NCBI GenBank assembly: GCA_963691705.1
Contig: OY829543.1
Span: forward strand, 33,858,025 to 33,922,024
From: Viola odorata
Lineage: Eukaryota; Streptophyta; Magnoliopsida; Malpighiales; Violaceae
DNA length: 64,000 nucleotides
Reading direction: 5' to 3'
Positions 1 to 12,429 of this stretch are shown piece by piece (the first letter of the stretch is position 1; each line of letters starts with the position of its first letter). The position numbers and the translations under genes were made by a program. The notes below the pieces were generated by a model. It was not told where the DNA came from and made no database searches. It saw nothing but the letters and a program-made list of their open reading frames with translations.

Positions 1-4
1 AGGG

Positions 5-1873
5 ATGCCAAAGATAGGAAACCCTTATGGGCCGAGTTTGTACGAGTTGATGACTGATGACTTAGATGTTTGGCGAACAAGCTTTGAGTCCGAAGATGAA
101 GTTAATGATGGGTGGTTAACCTTTAGAAGGAAGAAGAATAAGAAGGTTCTTCCAAAGAGAAAGTCATCCTCAAAATACAGTTATGGTGCCTCTAGTCAAA
201 ATCATGATGTCCAACAAGGAGGGTGGGGTCTTTCGGGCGAACAACCAAAGATATCAAAAGAAGGAAGGGCAGTAACTCTTGAAGAGTATTTCCTAGAAGA
301 GCAATATCAGGAAGATTGTGTAGCAGTTCACATGGTCAGCGTGAAGCAAGCTGAAGAGTCTGACTAGGAGGATGACAATGTTATAAAAAGGTGGAAAGAG
401 GTTCCATCAAACGTCTCTTTAACCGAAACCCTTAATCTCCCTTCAGAAGTCAGGATGTCACTAGTACAAGCATTGGTAGATCCAACCAAATACAAGGAAA
501 GACTGTTGAAAGTTATTGATCAACCATCTTACGCCGAGTGCTTTAATGCAATCACCTTTACAGACAATGATTTGCTATTGGGATCTTGTTTGCACAACAG
601 ACCTCTTTATGTTGCAGGTTATATTCGAGAAGAAAATGTCAGAAGGATACTTGTGGATTAATGGTCAGTGGTCAGCATTATGCTCATCCATAGAATGAAG
701 AAACTAGAAATTGCCATGTCTGAGCTTTCCAAAAGTAAGTTGGTTATCCAAGGTTTCAATCAAAAGGGTCAAGCTGTTATTGGCGCGATTCAAGTGAAGC
801 TAGAGATTGAAGAATTGGTATCTACTATCCTTTTTCATGTGATTGATGCTAGAACATCCTACCAATTGCTCCTCGGAAGGATTTGGTTACACAAGAATGG
901 AGTTATCCCTTCAAGTTGGCACCAATGCCTCAAATTCATTCATAATGGAGAGGTAAAATGCGTTAAGGGAGAAACCAATCCATTCAGCGAGGAAGAGTCA
1001 CATTTTGGGAATGCAAAATTCTTCTCAGAAGAACAGATTCCTTTAGAATCCTTCCCCATCTTCGCACCACAATATAAGAAGAATGGAGAAAGCTCATCTT
1101 CTGCAACAAGGGCAACACCTGTGTTCATAAAGGCTTCACTTTCCAAAACCGCCATCACTGAGGAAGTAGAAGTCTTAAAAAGAAGTATGAATCTCCCTAT
1201 TCCTATGATTTCAACATTGGTTGCAACGCCATTCAAGCCGGAAGCTCCTCAGAAGATGAAATCTAAGGATGCGAGTGAAGGATCAACAATACGACCTATT
1301 CCTATGATTTCAACATTGGTCCCAATACCATCCAAGCTGGAAGCTTCCAAGGAGACGAGATCCAAAGATATAAAAAGTGAAGGATCAAAAGGATGTAGTC
1401 GAGCATAGTATGACCCAAAGGTCAAAAGACTCTTCAAGCATACTGGGTACGGAAAAGGGGAGCCTCACAAACTTGGTGATTTGGATGCTGTCCTTTCTAG
1501 CGGAAAAACATCTACAAAAAGGCAAAGGTCCGGGCTCGGTTTCCTATAATATCCTCCAGCTAAGATCAAAGTCAAAAGGGCCTCTGCAAACCCAATTATG
1601 ATACAAATATATGAAGTTAACAAAGAGATCCCTAAGAAGGATAAGCCTTCTGTATTTAGCCGTATCCAAGGAGAAGTGGCTAGGGTCTCTATTTTTGACA
1701 GGTTAGGAGACAAAGCTTCCTTGGAGCCTAAACTTACGATACCGCCATAGAGGAAGTTCATCTTCACACGGCTAGGACCTAATAACCTCAACCAAAAAGG
1801 AAACTCCAAGAAGCAAAAGCAGAAGAGAAAAAATGTCAAACAACAACTCTCCAACAATGCTGAAGACATATGA
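5..1873 (+). pseudogene. Element B gag-protease fragment, degenerate
   Basis: One reading frame (frame of position 5) stays legible from 5 to 1873 but has in-frame stops at 365, 659, 1406, near 1537 and near 1748. The middle is a retropepsin region: at 650-700 the reading is ILVD, a stop, then WSVVSIM, where the family has the catalytic D-[NG]-G-S followed by a VNIMP-like stretch, so the active-site loop is destroyed. About 60 codons further is the second protease strand (SYQLLLGR, then W near 885). Downstream lie a lysine-rich linker, a GYGKGEPHKLG stretch and two RLG repeats (FDRLG, FTRLG) typical of the linker before RT in this lineage. It cannot make a working polyprotein. The family is clear; the gag part is only a tail. 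Confidence 0.75.
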
Positions 1874-3209
1874 TAGCATGCCTTTATTGTAGGTTTTTCT
1901 ATCTTATTTCTGGCCTTTTCGAGGGCAAGATACTTATGATTTGCCCTTTTTCCCATCTTTTTGCAGATCAGTACCTAAAGGGAGAAAATAGCGAAAATGA
2001 GCATATTTGGAAGGATTTATGAAGTTTTGAAGATCGTGGTCTAGAAGAGGTCATCGAGCCCGCGACGCTAACCGGACCAATGAGCAGTCTCATGCCCTTG
2101 ACTTTCCTGCGTCAGATCAGAGATCAAGAGCCAAAGGAAGGAATCCCAAGCGCTTCTAGAAGGTGTCAGATGCTTCCAGAAGATTCCATAATATCCTCTG
2201 CTAAGGACGCGGTCCCCCTATGTGCTGGCGTCCTCCCAAGCGCTGACACCCTCTCTCCCTTAACTGTATTTTTGTCCCCTAGCTAGTTCTAGCCTATATA
2301 AGCTTAGCTTTAGGGTTTTTGTAAAAGGAGGCTGACTTAAGACACTAAAAACATCACTCTTTATTTTACCCTAATTTCTAGGGATATTATTCTCTTGAAT
2401 CTTGGAGCAGCCGCCAGTTTTGAAAAGGGGAGAAGCTATTCTCCTTTGATTTATTAAATCATTTACCGGTTTCCTCTAATCCTTTTCTTTACTCTTTCTT
2501 GCATGATATTTATTATCTACTGTTCGTATCTTGTTATGTATAGCTAAATACCACCTTCTTAGTGAAGGGTGTTGCGAGGGTTGCAAGGGTTAGTTAAGAG
2601 GCCTAAAATGTGCTTAATATATTCTCTTGTCATATTCAATCATTTATCGTTTTAATCCTTGCTTATTTAGAACTGTTGAGGGCTTGATCAACTGTCAATA
2701 TTTCTGCATGAGTATTGTCATTCTCTTAGTAATAACTGACGCGAATCCTTAAGATAAAGTAGACACCTAGTGTAGACATCGCGAGAGGTCTTTCATTTAG
2801 GGGTATTTGATTATTTAGGTTATGTGATGCGAGCTTGACGAACTGAGATGTCACGCCCTAAATCTGTCTTGCCTCCACTTCATGGGCGTTTTGCGTAGTG
2901 TGTCCCCGTATTCGTGCCTAGGAGGATGGCGAAACGTCAAGGCCACCCCATATATGGAAACGGGGGGTGGCTTCTACCAGAAGATCTGCTCTAGATCTAC
3001 TCCCTCTAGACCTTGAGTTAACCAGAACGGAGAGAGAACTTTGAAGGCAAGCTAGAGGAACATCTACCCATCGTAGAGTGATCCCACATCCTACCCTCGA
3101 CGGATCTCCTTCCAATCTAGCCGGCCAGGACTGTCAGTTTTTCCTAGATCTAGCCTATCTCCATCGTAGTCTCGAAAATCCAGTAGCAGCCCAATTCGAT
3201 TTCCCAGCA
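1874..3209 (+). other. Probable 5' LTR and untranslated leader of element A (boundaries unresolved)
   Basis: This 1.3-kb non-coding stretch lies between the last legible codon of B and the gag start of A. It has a TATA box (2295-2302) followed by AGGGTTTTTG and a long T-rich leader, the usual layout of an Athila R/U5 region. I could not find the TG start, the CA end or a primer binding site of the type usual for Athila, and there is no 3' LTR in the window to align with. Positions 1874 to about 1985 may still be degraded B sequence. Short ORFs here have no recognisable product. Confidence 0.5.
2295..2302 (+). promoter_or_regulatory. TATA box of element A LTR
   Basis: TATATAAG in the context AGCCTATATAAGC, about 910 bp upstream of the gag ATG. 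It is the only good TATA match in the 5' region of A and is followed by an AGGGTTTTTG leader as in related LTRs. Confidence 0.55.
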
Positions 3210-4912
3210 ATGGAAGACCAAGACAACTATGAACATGACGAGGATCCACCACCCCCTCCAGCACAAAAAACCATCGATAACTTCCATGCAACCCCCGACA
3301 TGTCAAGTAGCTGCATTGTCTGGCCCACTGTCCTTCATGACTGGACCTTGAAGTCAGCCGTTATGCATCACCTTCCAACCTTTCGAGGGGTTGCCAAGAA
3401 AAATGCACTCTGCCATCTTCAATAGCTTCACTCTATCTGCGAGGCCATGAAACCTGCCAATGTCAGCATCGAACAAGCCAAGTTGCACGCCTTCCAGTGG
3501 TCTCTCAAAGATGATGCCCTCGACTGGTATTACGACCTCCCACCAAGATCCATTCATTCATGGGCAGACATGTCTAAGATCTTCACCGAGAAGTATTATC
3601 CGACTTCTATTTCCAACACCACGCGCAAACAACTCGTCTCCATAGTCCAGAAGAAAGAGGAGACTCTAGCCCAGTAATATGAGAGGTTCCAGAAGATGCA
3701 GTCTAGTTGTCCCTCCCATAACCTTACGGAGTATGCCCTTGTTCAGTATTTTTGTGAAGGCCTCAAGGCCCACGATAAAGCCTTAGTCAACGCTACTGCC
3801 GGCGGATCTCTAACTGCTCTTACCCCATCAGCCGTTAAGGCAACAATAGAACTCATGGCCAAGAATGCTTCGTCTGACCCTGCCAACAATCAAGGCCAAG
3901 ATGTCCAAGTGGCAGCCTTACAGAATCAGCTATCCTCCCTTACAGGGATGTTTCAGAATTTTATGTCAAGGCCTGCCAAATCTGTAATTTTGTGGACCAC
4001 CCCATTGATGCATGTCCCCACATTCCGGAAAAAATCCAAGTTAATGCTGCTGGTCAGTATGTCCCAACTCCTTATGGTCAAAACTACAATCAGGGCTGGA
4101 AACAGCAAAATCCAAGATGGGTTCCAAACCCTCAGCCTTTGGGGCCTAGCCATCAACAGCACCAGCATAATTCGTATGGAAATCACCCTCCACCTCCCAA
4201 CGTGCAAAATTACAGACCTCGACCCACTTATCATCAAAATCAGTATCAACACCAACCTCCCCAGGATCAGACTTTTGTCGTGCCCCCGAATATCGAGATA
4301 CCTCGGAATCCCGAGCAACAGAAAGAAATCGAGGAGCTTAAGAAGAAAATGAGCACCATGATGGGCCAAGTGAAAGAATTAACAAATCAGGGGAGATTTC
4401 CACCTCAGACCGAAACAAATCCAAAGCACAATGTTTGTGCATTGACTCTACGAAGTGGAACGACCTTGACACCTCCTGCAAATCCTGCCCACGATATTAT
4501 GAATTCTCCAGAGTTGAAACTCAAGCCGAAACCTAGAGCAAAACTTCCGAAAGTGCCCAGACTGGTCAAGGTCACGGAAGAAAGAGTTCGCTCTCCTAGA
4601 GGTTCACCAAGGTATAACCCCAATCCACCCGAATTCACCTAGGAATACATTCATAAGATTCTCGAGCCCCCATTTCCCCAAAGATTGGTTAAGTCCAAAA
4701 AAGAAAAGGAAGACCGAGATATCTTTGAAATGTTCAGTAAAGTGGTTGTTAACATTCCTCTTCTCCAAGCAGTGAAGAATGTTCCACGCTACGCCAAATT
4801 CCTAAAACAACTATGCACGAACAAGAGCAAGTTTGCCGAAGTTAACAAGATTAGTGTAGGAGCTAATGCTTCTGCCCATATCCACCGGAGGATCCCTCCA
4901 AAGTGCAAGGAC
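3210..4912 (+). pseudogene. Element A gag (Athila-like), ends at nested insertion
   Basis: The likely start is the ATG at 3210 (MEDQDNYEHDEDPPPPP), reading frame 0, with stops at 3423 and 3675. The retrotransposon gag (capsid) domain is clear: AFQWSLKDDALDWYYDLPP and EKYYP are its hallmarks. Near 3965-3973 the frame shifts to frame 2 and a perfect CX2CX4HX4C zinc knuckle follows at 3974-4015 (CQIC..H...C), so a single small indel sits just before the nucleocapsid motif. A proline/glutamine-rich stretch, ALTLRSGT and a stop at 4640 follow. The frame stays legible to KCKD at 4912, where the nested LTR begins; the protease resumes at 19539. Gag packages the element RNA; this copy is dead. Confidence 0.85.
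4908..4912 (+). repeat. Left target site duplication of solo LTR S (AGGAC)
   Basis: AGGAC directly precedes the TGTTGG start of S and is repeated directly after its CGACA end at 19534-19538. Removing S and one copy restores the gag-protease reading context of element A. Confidence 0.9.
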
Positions 4913-5864
4913 TGTTGGTACCCGAATTTTGACGCCATTTTTAATTAATTTTACCATTTCTGTTATTTAGTTAATTTACTGTCATTTTTAGTTGATTTAC
5001 TGTCGCTAGCATTTTTAAGTGTTTCATCACATTTTAGCATCGTCGTTAGCATCGTCAGCTTTAGAAATCACATTTTTAAATTTTCGGCACGTATTTTCAT
5101 TATTATTATCATTACTATTTTTAGCCTTAAAAATCACATTTTTAATTATCCAGCAGTCGTTTGCTAGTTTTTTCTTCATTTTAGGTCATCACATGAATTT
5201 TAGGATTTTTAATATTTTAGCGTATTTTTTATTATTTTTTATTATTTTCTTATTATTTTCGTTCGAGCTTTTATTGGACCCGAGTAAGTTCACTCGGACA
5301 ATAGCTTGACTTTGAAATGTTTTCCATCAACTAGTTGCTAGTTTTTTTCCTGCTCGCAACGGTCTACAGCGTTTTGTGTAATTTTCGACGTAACATTTTT
5401 ATTTTTCCGTTCACGCGTTTCACGCTTTTGAACGAGAAAATAAACGCGCTAAACGAAAAATTCTCGTCATTCGCTATAGATGGTTAGACTCGTCGTATTT
5501 TTCTCTACGCGCAGGTACTGTCGGCTCAAAAATTCAAAACGTATGCTCGCGAGAATGGCACGAGGCCATTTAAATAGGATTAATGGCCAAGTTGATCACA
5601 ACCGTTGATCTGGTCAACCAAGAAAAGTCAACCCGATCAACGGTTGACAATTTAAGTGTGCATGGCACACATAAATGGCATGGAGACGAGCGAACAGTGG
5701 AGCAGGCCACCAAGCTTCCTGCTCCGACGTCTTGTCCCATCAACGATCGCGTCGTTCATCATCACCCTCGACCTATACCAGCCACCTCACTGCCGTAGCT
5801 CCTCCACCGCGACAAACGGTCACCACTCGCAACACTCGCCCTCCAAAGCCACTCGATTCAAGCC

Positions 5865-5872
5865 TATAAATA
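5865..5872 (+). promoter_or_regulatory. TATA box of solo LTR S
   Basis: TATAAATA in the context AGCCTATAAATATCG. The same AGCCTATAAATA context occurs in the LTR promoters of elements D and C, so this is probably the LTR transcription start region, about 0.95 kb into the LTR. Confidence 0.6.
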
Positions 5873-6539
5873 TCGAGCATTCTCCAATGTATTTCGTGCA
5901 CCAAAATCGCAAGAAATCCTTGCTCCTTCTCCCTCTTGATCAGCTTGCTCACTTAGAGCGACAATCATCAAGTTTAAAGCTTGAGAGAGTAAGCTTTCTC
6001 TCTCTAAGCATTTTCAATTTTTAAGCATTTTTTTCTTTAAATTCGTTTGGCTTGATCTTGAGCAAATAAATTGCTAGTTTTTATGCCATTAATTCATGTG
6101 AATAATGTAGATTAAATACACGCTTTCAATTTTAAAAATTGTTAGCTAGATTGAGTGAATTAATTAGTTTTCCATAATTAACAGTTTTGTCATTTTTTTT
6201 AAATTAAATTCGGTACGAGTCAAACTAAAAATTGAGGTTCGTACGGTCGAGAAGTCGTTGAAGAGACGAGCGTCTCGGTACGAACGGTTTTTGAAACGGT
6301 CACCCGTGGCCGGAGCTTGGCCGCCGGCAGTACGCCGGCGACCAAAGAAAGAGATGATGAACAGTGCCAGGCTTCGGCACTGTTCACATGGGAAAGGTGA
6401 TGGGCTAAGGCACTATTCCTGGCCCATTTCAATTTTTCCTTTCATTTTTTTAATTGGGCCCAGCCCATTTTCAAATTCTTTCCGAGACTTCGGATCACGC
6501 TTTTCTGTAAAAATAATTCGTATGCTTCGTATGATTATT

Positions 6540-7183
6540 TTTCGTACTATCAACTGTTTAATTTTCTGTACTTATCAACTGTTTAAATTATTCGCACTTT
6601 AAATTTCCGCAATTTACTTTTGGCAATTTAAATTCAATTATTCATTTTACCGCCTACATGGTCGGTCGCACTTTAATTATCGTAAATATCAACTGCTTTA
6701 ATTTTTCGCAAGCTGTTGGAAATTCTTCCGCAATATCAACTGTTTTATTTTCTGCAAATATCAATTGTTTTATTTTCTGCAAATATCACTTGTTTATTTT
6801 CTGCAACATATCAATTGTTTTAAATTCCACACTTATCATACTGCTGGAAATTCTTCCGCAAATATCAATTGTTTATTTTCTGCAAATCATCAAACTGTTT
6901 TAATTCCCTGTAAATCGTCAACTACATTTAATTTTTCTACACTTATCAAAACAACATTTAAATTTTGTATGCGTCAAATAAATCATTTTTCGCATGCAAT
7001 CAACTTAGCATTTAAATTTTCGTATGTGTCAAATAAATTATTTTTCGCATGCAATCATGTCAGCATTTAATTTTCGTATGCGTCAAATAAATCATTTCTA
7101 GCATGCCATCAGGTCATCATTTAAATCTCGTATGCGTTAAATAAATCATTTCTCGCATGCAATCATGTCATCATTTAAATCTC
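6540..7183 (+). repeat. Two tandem repeat arrays in LTR S (left part)
   Basis: From about 6540 to 6950 a degenerate unit of roughly 30-40 bp containing TATCAACTGTTTAAATT-like sequence is repeated. From about 6965 a second unit of roughly 55-60 bp begins, with CGTATGCGT, AAATAAATCATTT, CGCATGCAATCA and CATTTAAAT. The second array continues on the far side of element N at 18414. Confidence 0.75.
7179..7183 (+). repeat. Left target site duplication of element N (ATCTC)
   Basis: ATCTC immediately before TGTCGCACCG; the same five bases follow the other end of N at 18414-18418. Confidence 0.92.
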
Positions 7184-9277
7184 TGTCGCACCGTCGCGAG
7201 CGAAATTCGGGACGTGAATGAATTCACACATAACAATGAAGTCGCCACCCTATTTTTCTAAGGTTTAGGGAAACCTAAAAAGTCCGCAAAAAGGAAGAAA
7301 ATAAAATAAAACTAAGGCACAAAAGAAAAGGGTCTAAACCCGAGAACGATGGTTCGGGGTCGTATTATGGACTCGGGAAGGTGTTAGGCACCCGAGTCTC
7401 ATCCTAAAAGAAGGTTACCGGTTCTAAAAAGAGGTGTTTAAAATCATGTTGAAAACAAGTAATTTGGCCCTCAGAGGGGGTATCGTCGCTTTAGTTTTTA
7501 AGTTGGTTTGATTGATTTTATCCTAATTATTGTCAAGTTGTTAAAAGAAAATAAACATTTTAATCTTCTAAAAGATAAAAAGGTTGGTTGCGCACCTATT
7601 CCGGTTATATTTAGCCGAGTTCAAAATTAGTCCGATTACATGCAAAATTAGGTGAGATTACTACCATTTAATCTTTACTAAAGCGAGACCCTAGTGAACA
7701 ACGATGGATCACTATCATCATCGGGCTTATGCATATGATTAGCCTATTTACTAGGTTGTCCTAGCATGCATAGACTAACATAGTACCATTTTCATGAATG
7801 CGAGAAAAACACGTTGAAAAGAGAAAAAACCGGGGAGTGGGGTCGAAGCCGCGCACATAACACATTCGTCAAGGTAACATAAATTAAAATAAAATCGTGG
7901 GGACGAAGCCGCACACGAAACACAATCATCCAGACAAGCATAAATTAAATTAATTCGTGGGGACGAAGCCGCACACGAAACAAGCATAAAATAAAGCACA
8001 TTCATTGGTATAAGCATCATGCAAACAGATGGGGCGCGGCTGGAGGCTGTGCAGTGGCAGACGGGTAGCAGCGACGGAAGGCTGCGATTGACGGAGGCGC
8101 GGCGGTGCTGGAGGCAAAGGAAGGGAGCAGCAGCGACGGCGTTGGCAGAGAGGCGGTGAGCAGCAACGGCTGGGGTGGATCTGGGCTGGTTGGGTAGCAG
8201 CTGGTTCGTTTTGGTTGTGTAAAGGTTTGATTTGTGTGGGTTTGGGTATTTGGTTGCGGCAGGGTTTGGGTTTGTCGGTCGGGAAGGCTGATGGTTCACG
8301 GGTTTGCAGGTGGCAGACGGTGATGGGTTGAGAGGGTGACGATTTGGGGGGAGCGGGTTGGATGGCTGATTTGGTTGATTGGGATTTGATTTGGTTAGGG
8401 AGGCCGGTTTGAGGGTTGGGCAGCGGTGGTGGATTTGGATTGGTTTCGGGTTGGGGTGGATTTAATTGAATTTGGCAGTAGTAGCTTAATTGGTTTGGTT
8501 AATTGGGATTGGTTTAATTTGGTTTGTGAAGGATTTCGGATTTGGCAGGGGAGAGCTTGGGATTTAACTGGGCAGAAACTGGATTAATTTGGTAGAGGGG
8601 ATTGGGATTGGGTTCGGTAATGGCGGTAGCAGCAGCGGCGGGAAGAAAGCTCCGGCAAAGTAGCAGCCCCGGCCGTCAACACAGCTGCAACGGCAAGCAG
8701 TAAACAAGCAGGAAAACAAGGAAAATAAGTAGAGGTGAGAGCCAGCAATAATTAATTAAATCCACAGATAAGAGAATAATGATAATGGAGGGATGTTGCT
8801 TGCCTTGCTTGTTGGTTCTGCCGAGAGTGAGAGTGAGAGAGAATGAGGATGAGCGTGGGATGATGATTGCTGTGGTTGCAACGGTGAGGGAGAGGGATTG
8901 ATTCAGCCCCCTCCCCTCTCTCCCTCTTCTGTTCGAACGAAAAATTTATCCATTTCATTTAGGGAGGTAGCATGGGTTTTCTGATTGTAAAATCAGGTGG
9001 TGGGTGAGAGCGGGCTTGGTCGGACGTGGGAATCAAATGAGAGTGGAGACACGAGGAAGTGGCTTGACCGTGCGTGGGAGTAAAGAAATGGGAGTGGAAA
9101 TGACACATTCCGTACGAACTAAATAAAATAAAAACACTAACAATTAAACAAATAATCAAGTAAAAAATTATGAAATCGATGGTAAAATGACTCGAACAAA
9201 TAACGATAAAAAGAACCGATAAAGCAAAATAAATTTAAATGATTTAAATGCTCGTGGTCAAAATTCGAGTAGCAACA
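7184..9277 (-). repeat. 3' LTR of N (left copy, 2,094 bp, internally deleted)
   Basis: It matches 15487-18413 except for a missing block of 825 bp (present at 16334-17158, absent between 8030 and 8031) and an 8-bp difference near 8848. I count about seven point differences in the shared sequence. A unit with TGGGGACGAAGCCGC is repeated three times at about 7836-7980. Apparent ORFs on the minus strand are low-complexity readings of LTR sequence. Confidence 0.92.
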
Positions 9278-9295
9278 GTTGCCCCCTCTTTAATG
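9278..9295 (-). other. Polypurine tract of N
   Basis: Read on the minus strand this is AAAGAGGGGGCAAC directly before the TGTTGCTACT start of the left LTR. A purine run next to an LTR is the plus-strand primer position, and it fixes the orientation of N. Confidence 0.7.
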
Positions 9296-9419
9296 TCTTA
9301 TCAAAAATAAAGTGTAACTAAATTTTTGATGAGCATTAAAGATGGTTGCCCCAGTACCACGAATACTCAAAATGAGCACGTCATAGACATTGCATGTCAC
9401 AAATCTTATAAGCGAAAGA

Positions 9420-10640
9420 AAGGAGATGGCTCCACTCGGACACCATGATGCATAACTATAATTGGCGAAAAGGTAAACTTACCTCCATTCGGACGACTTG
9501 CGGAAATTAAATTTGCTTAAATGTAAAATTACCTCCACTCGGACGTTGATGCGGAAATTAAAATTGCTTAAATGTAAATTCACCTCCACTCGGACGGTTG
9601 ATGCGAAAATTAAAATTGCTTAAATGTAAATTCACCTCCACTCGGATATTGATGGACAATGACTCTACTCGAACATTGAAAGGGTCAGCTCCACTCGGAC
9701 ACTGATGGATCCACTTGGATAGAGAATAGGGTCGTGGAGACAAAGCCGCTCGCGAGAACAAGGTGTGGGGACTAAGCCGCTCACGAAAACAAGGTTGTGG
9801 GGACGAAGCCGCTCACAAGAACAAGGTGTGACTTCCCTTGGACACTGATGTCCTTAGGACGCAGATGACTTCTAGCGATCAGGCAGTGTTTTGAGCTTTA
9901 AGTCTGGTGCCTGCAAAATTGAAGGTTGAATTTTAGTAATTTGATATGATAAGATTCAATTCGATATACCTGAGGGGGTCAGAAGTGCATCCAACTCATT
10001 GATTAGGTTTTGGGTTTCTGATGTGACTGTGAGCTCATCCTTTAATCCTTCGAAATTGTCCTTCGACCAACCTCCTCGACGCTGACGTCCTTAGGATATG
10101 GAAATTGAACTCCACTCGGACACTGATGCCCTTCGGGATACTTTGCAGAAAAGAAAATTCAGCTCCACTCGGACGCTGATGGCTCCACTCGGATACCTTG
10201 CAGAGAAATATAAATTGCGGCTACACTGGGACGTCTCCTCTCGAACTCCGCGATGCATAAATGTAAATTCAGCTCTACTCAGACGCTTATGGCTCCACTC
10301 GGATACCTTACAAATTCAGTTCCACTCGGACACTGATGACTCCACTCGGATGTCTTGAAAAATATAAATTCAGCTTCGCTCGAACGCTGATCAATAATGG
10401 CTCTACTCAGATGCCGACAACTCCACTCGGACGTTGATAAATTCAGCTCCACTCGGACGCTGATGGTTCCACTCGGATACCTTACAGAAATGTAAAATGC
10501 GGCTTCACTCGGACGTCTCCCCTCGAATACCGCGATGCAGAAATTTAAATTCAGCTCTACTCAGACGCTGATGCGGAAAAGTAAATTCAGCTCCACTCGG
10601 ACGCTGGTACGGAAAAAATATAAACTCCACTCGGACGTTG
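9420..10640 (-). repeat. Minisatellites in the 3' untranslated region of N
   Basis: Three blocks are visible. At 9420-9720 a unit of about 50-55 bp carries CTCCACTCGGAC and GCTTAAATGTAAA. At 9723-9830 a unit of about 35 bp carries GTGGGGACGAAGCCGCTCAC, related to the triplicated unit in the LTR. At 10100-10640 the CTCCACTCGGA unit returns in a longer form with GATACCTT and GACGCTGATG. The stretch 9835-10095 between them is unique. Tandem repeats beside the 3' LTR are a known trait of Tat/Ogre elements. Confidence 0.8.
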
Positions 10641-10659
10641 CTGCCCACTGGGATTGGAA

Positions 10660-10765
10660 GTGGTTGGAAGCCACCGCTTGAAAATAAGTTGAAGGATGGT
10701 TGGAAGCCACCGTATTTAAACAGATTGGTGGGTGGTTGGAAGCCACCGCTTGAAAATAATGCTAT
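10660..10765 (-). repeat. Three copies of a short repeat in N
   Basis: GGTTGGAAGCCACCG followed by a short A-rich spacer occurs three times in about 100 bp. The rest of 10770-11500 looks unique and non-coding. Confidence 0.65.
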
Positions 10766-11499
10766 CTTTGGGTTCCTTTACACGAACATCGAGACCCATT
10801 TTATGAAATTTCATTGGAGTTTCTTTTCATATCTGTATTCTGCAAATAGAAAAGGAAACAAGCATGAATCAGTATGAAAGTATTCCCACGCTACCCCAAG
10901 GCTTGCCCCCCAAGTTTGGCATTTTGTCAAATTTGAAAACAACTTCCCTATCGGGAGAAAGTTCAACAATTTTATGCATTTTTGGAGAACATGTCAATCA
11001 ATTTTCTATCATATCAGCATGCTGGATGCAAGCCTTGAAAAGCATCTGCATCTTGCCAAGGAGATAACGACCTCCAGGACAAGACTTTCCCACAACATGT
11101 AGACGTAAGCAATCCTCACCGGATACTAGTGTTTGCACTCATACTCAGAAATAGGGCTATGTGTTTACACTCATAAAAATGCAACAAACATAGCACAGAG
11201 TCAGATTTGCAATGTCAATCCGAGTGAATAAACTTCAAATGAAGATGCACATGCATGGGCATTCAGATAATCGAGAGGACTTTGCAAGAGAAAGGAAGTG
11301 TGTAGTGTGAAAATGTTTAAAATAGAATGTCTTGGCAGAAAGGCACAATGGGTTTTCACGAGCAGTATTCGACAATTGGTCGCGGTGAAGGCAAAGCGCA
11401 CAAGTTATTCGATCTTGACTGGGAATGCTTTTTTCAGAGCTCACTTTTGTTGGCAATGGGCAGTTCTTCGTATCTATCTTTGCTCCTGTTTGTTGAACA

Positions 11500-11643
11500 T
11501 TTTTCTTCTCTTTGATTTTTCTTTCTTCTTCTTTTTCTTCTTTTTTCTTTTTTTTTTTCCTTTTTTTCTTTTTCATTTTTTTCTTCTTTTCTTTTTTTTG
11601 TTTTTTTTCTCTTTTTCTTTTTGTTTCTTTTTTTTTTTTTTTT
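11500..11643 (-). repeat. 144-bp polypyrimidine (sense-strand polypurine) tract in N
   Basis: The plus strand is almost pure T with scattered C, so the sense strand of N is almost pure A and G. It yields a lysine-rich spurious ORF on the minus strand. The region 11644-12430 is otherwise plain, with a second T-run at 12287-12302. Confidence 0.8.
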
Positions 11644-12429
11644 GCAGTAGAGATACAGACAGTGAGCAAAGCAACTAGATTTCCATCTTGGCTCTCCCCG
11701 ATTCTAATTTTGGACATGGTCGTCAACCAATTTTTATTCCTCGGTCTCCTTCCAGTGTAGACCATTAGCAATCTTCAAGGGCTTCTTTTCCGCAAACCAC
11801 ATTTGATGTACACTTTGCCTTCAGTTAGCCACCTCGGTCGAGCACTGCTCCTGGGCTAAGGGAGAATCAAGAGGGAATAAGATTTTACAAGGGGCTTACA
11901 AAAGAAGTAAACAAATTTTGCCAGGCAGTATGCAAGGATGAGTTTGGTGGGAAAAAGGTTGAGAAAATCAGCGAATGTGGAAGCAAAGTCCAATGTCATC
12001 TTACTGTTATCCCATGTCTAATGGTGCATGTACCCTGGATATTATGCAAATCTAACTAGCGTTTTAGTCTGACACTTGCACTCATGAAAGAAATAAGGCG
12101 TGGTAGTTCAAAGTGCTCACAGGGATACATTTGTTGACTGCTTACATCTAAAGCATGTTGTAGATATAAGAGCTAGCAGGCGAGATCATGCATGTCATAT
12201 GATTTTGAATGAATGAACAAGTTATCCATGGTGCAACAAAAATGATGAACATGCTCAATCCAGAGAAGATTTAAAAATGTGGAATTTTTTTTTTTTTTTT
12301 TTCAAAGACAGAGTACGCACACACGCATTGACACAGACTTATAAATTGCAGAAATTTAAATGACTACTTCCCTCATAGTGGGGCGAAAAGTAAATTCATA
12401 TCCGGGCGAGGGTAGCACCCGCGGTCCTG

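Larger units (their letters stand above)
4913..7183 (+). repeat. Left part of solo LTR S
   Basis: A/T-rich LTR sequence with a TATA box at 5865, no credible ORF, and tandem repeats from about 6540. It is interrupted after the ATCTC at 7179-7183, inside the second repeat array. Confidence 0.85.

Noticed and set aside
1465..1956. 163-residue minus-strand ORF with hydrophobic segments
   Set aside because: It is the complement of the legible B polyprotein frame and has no start context or homology I recognise.
7775..8299. Minus-strand ORF of 174 residues, also seen in part near 16078 and 17011
   Set aside because: It lies in the LTRs of N, crosses the 825-bp deletion junction in one copy only, and is of low complexity.
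11235..11771. Minus-strand ORF with a very long lysine/glutamate run
   Set aside because: It is the translation of the polypurine tract; the flanking parts show no domain.
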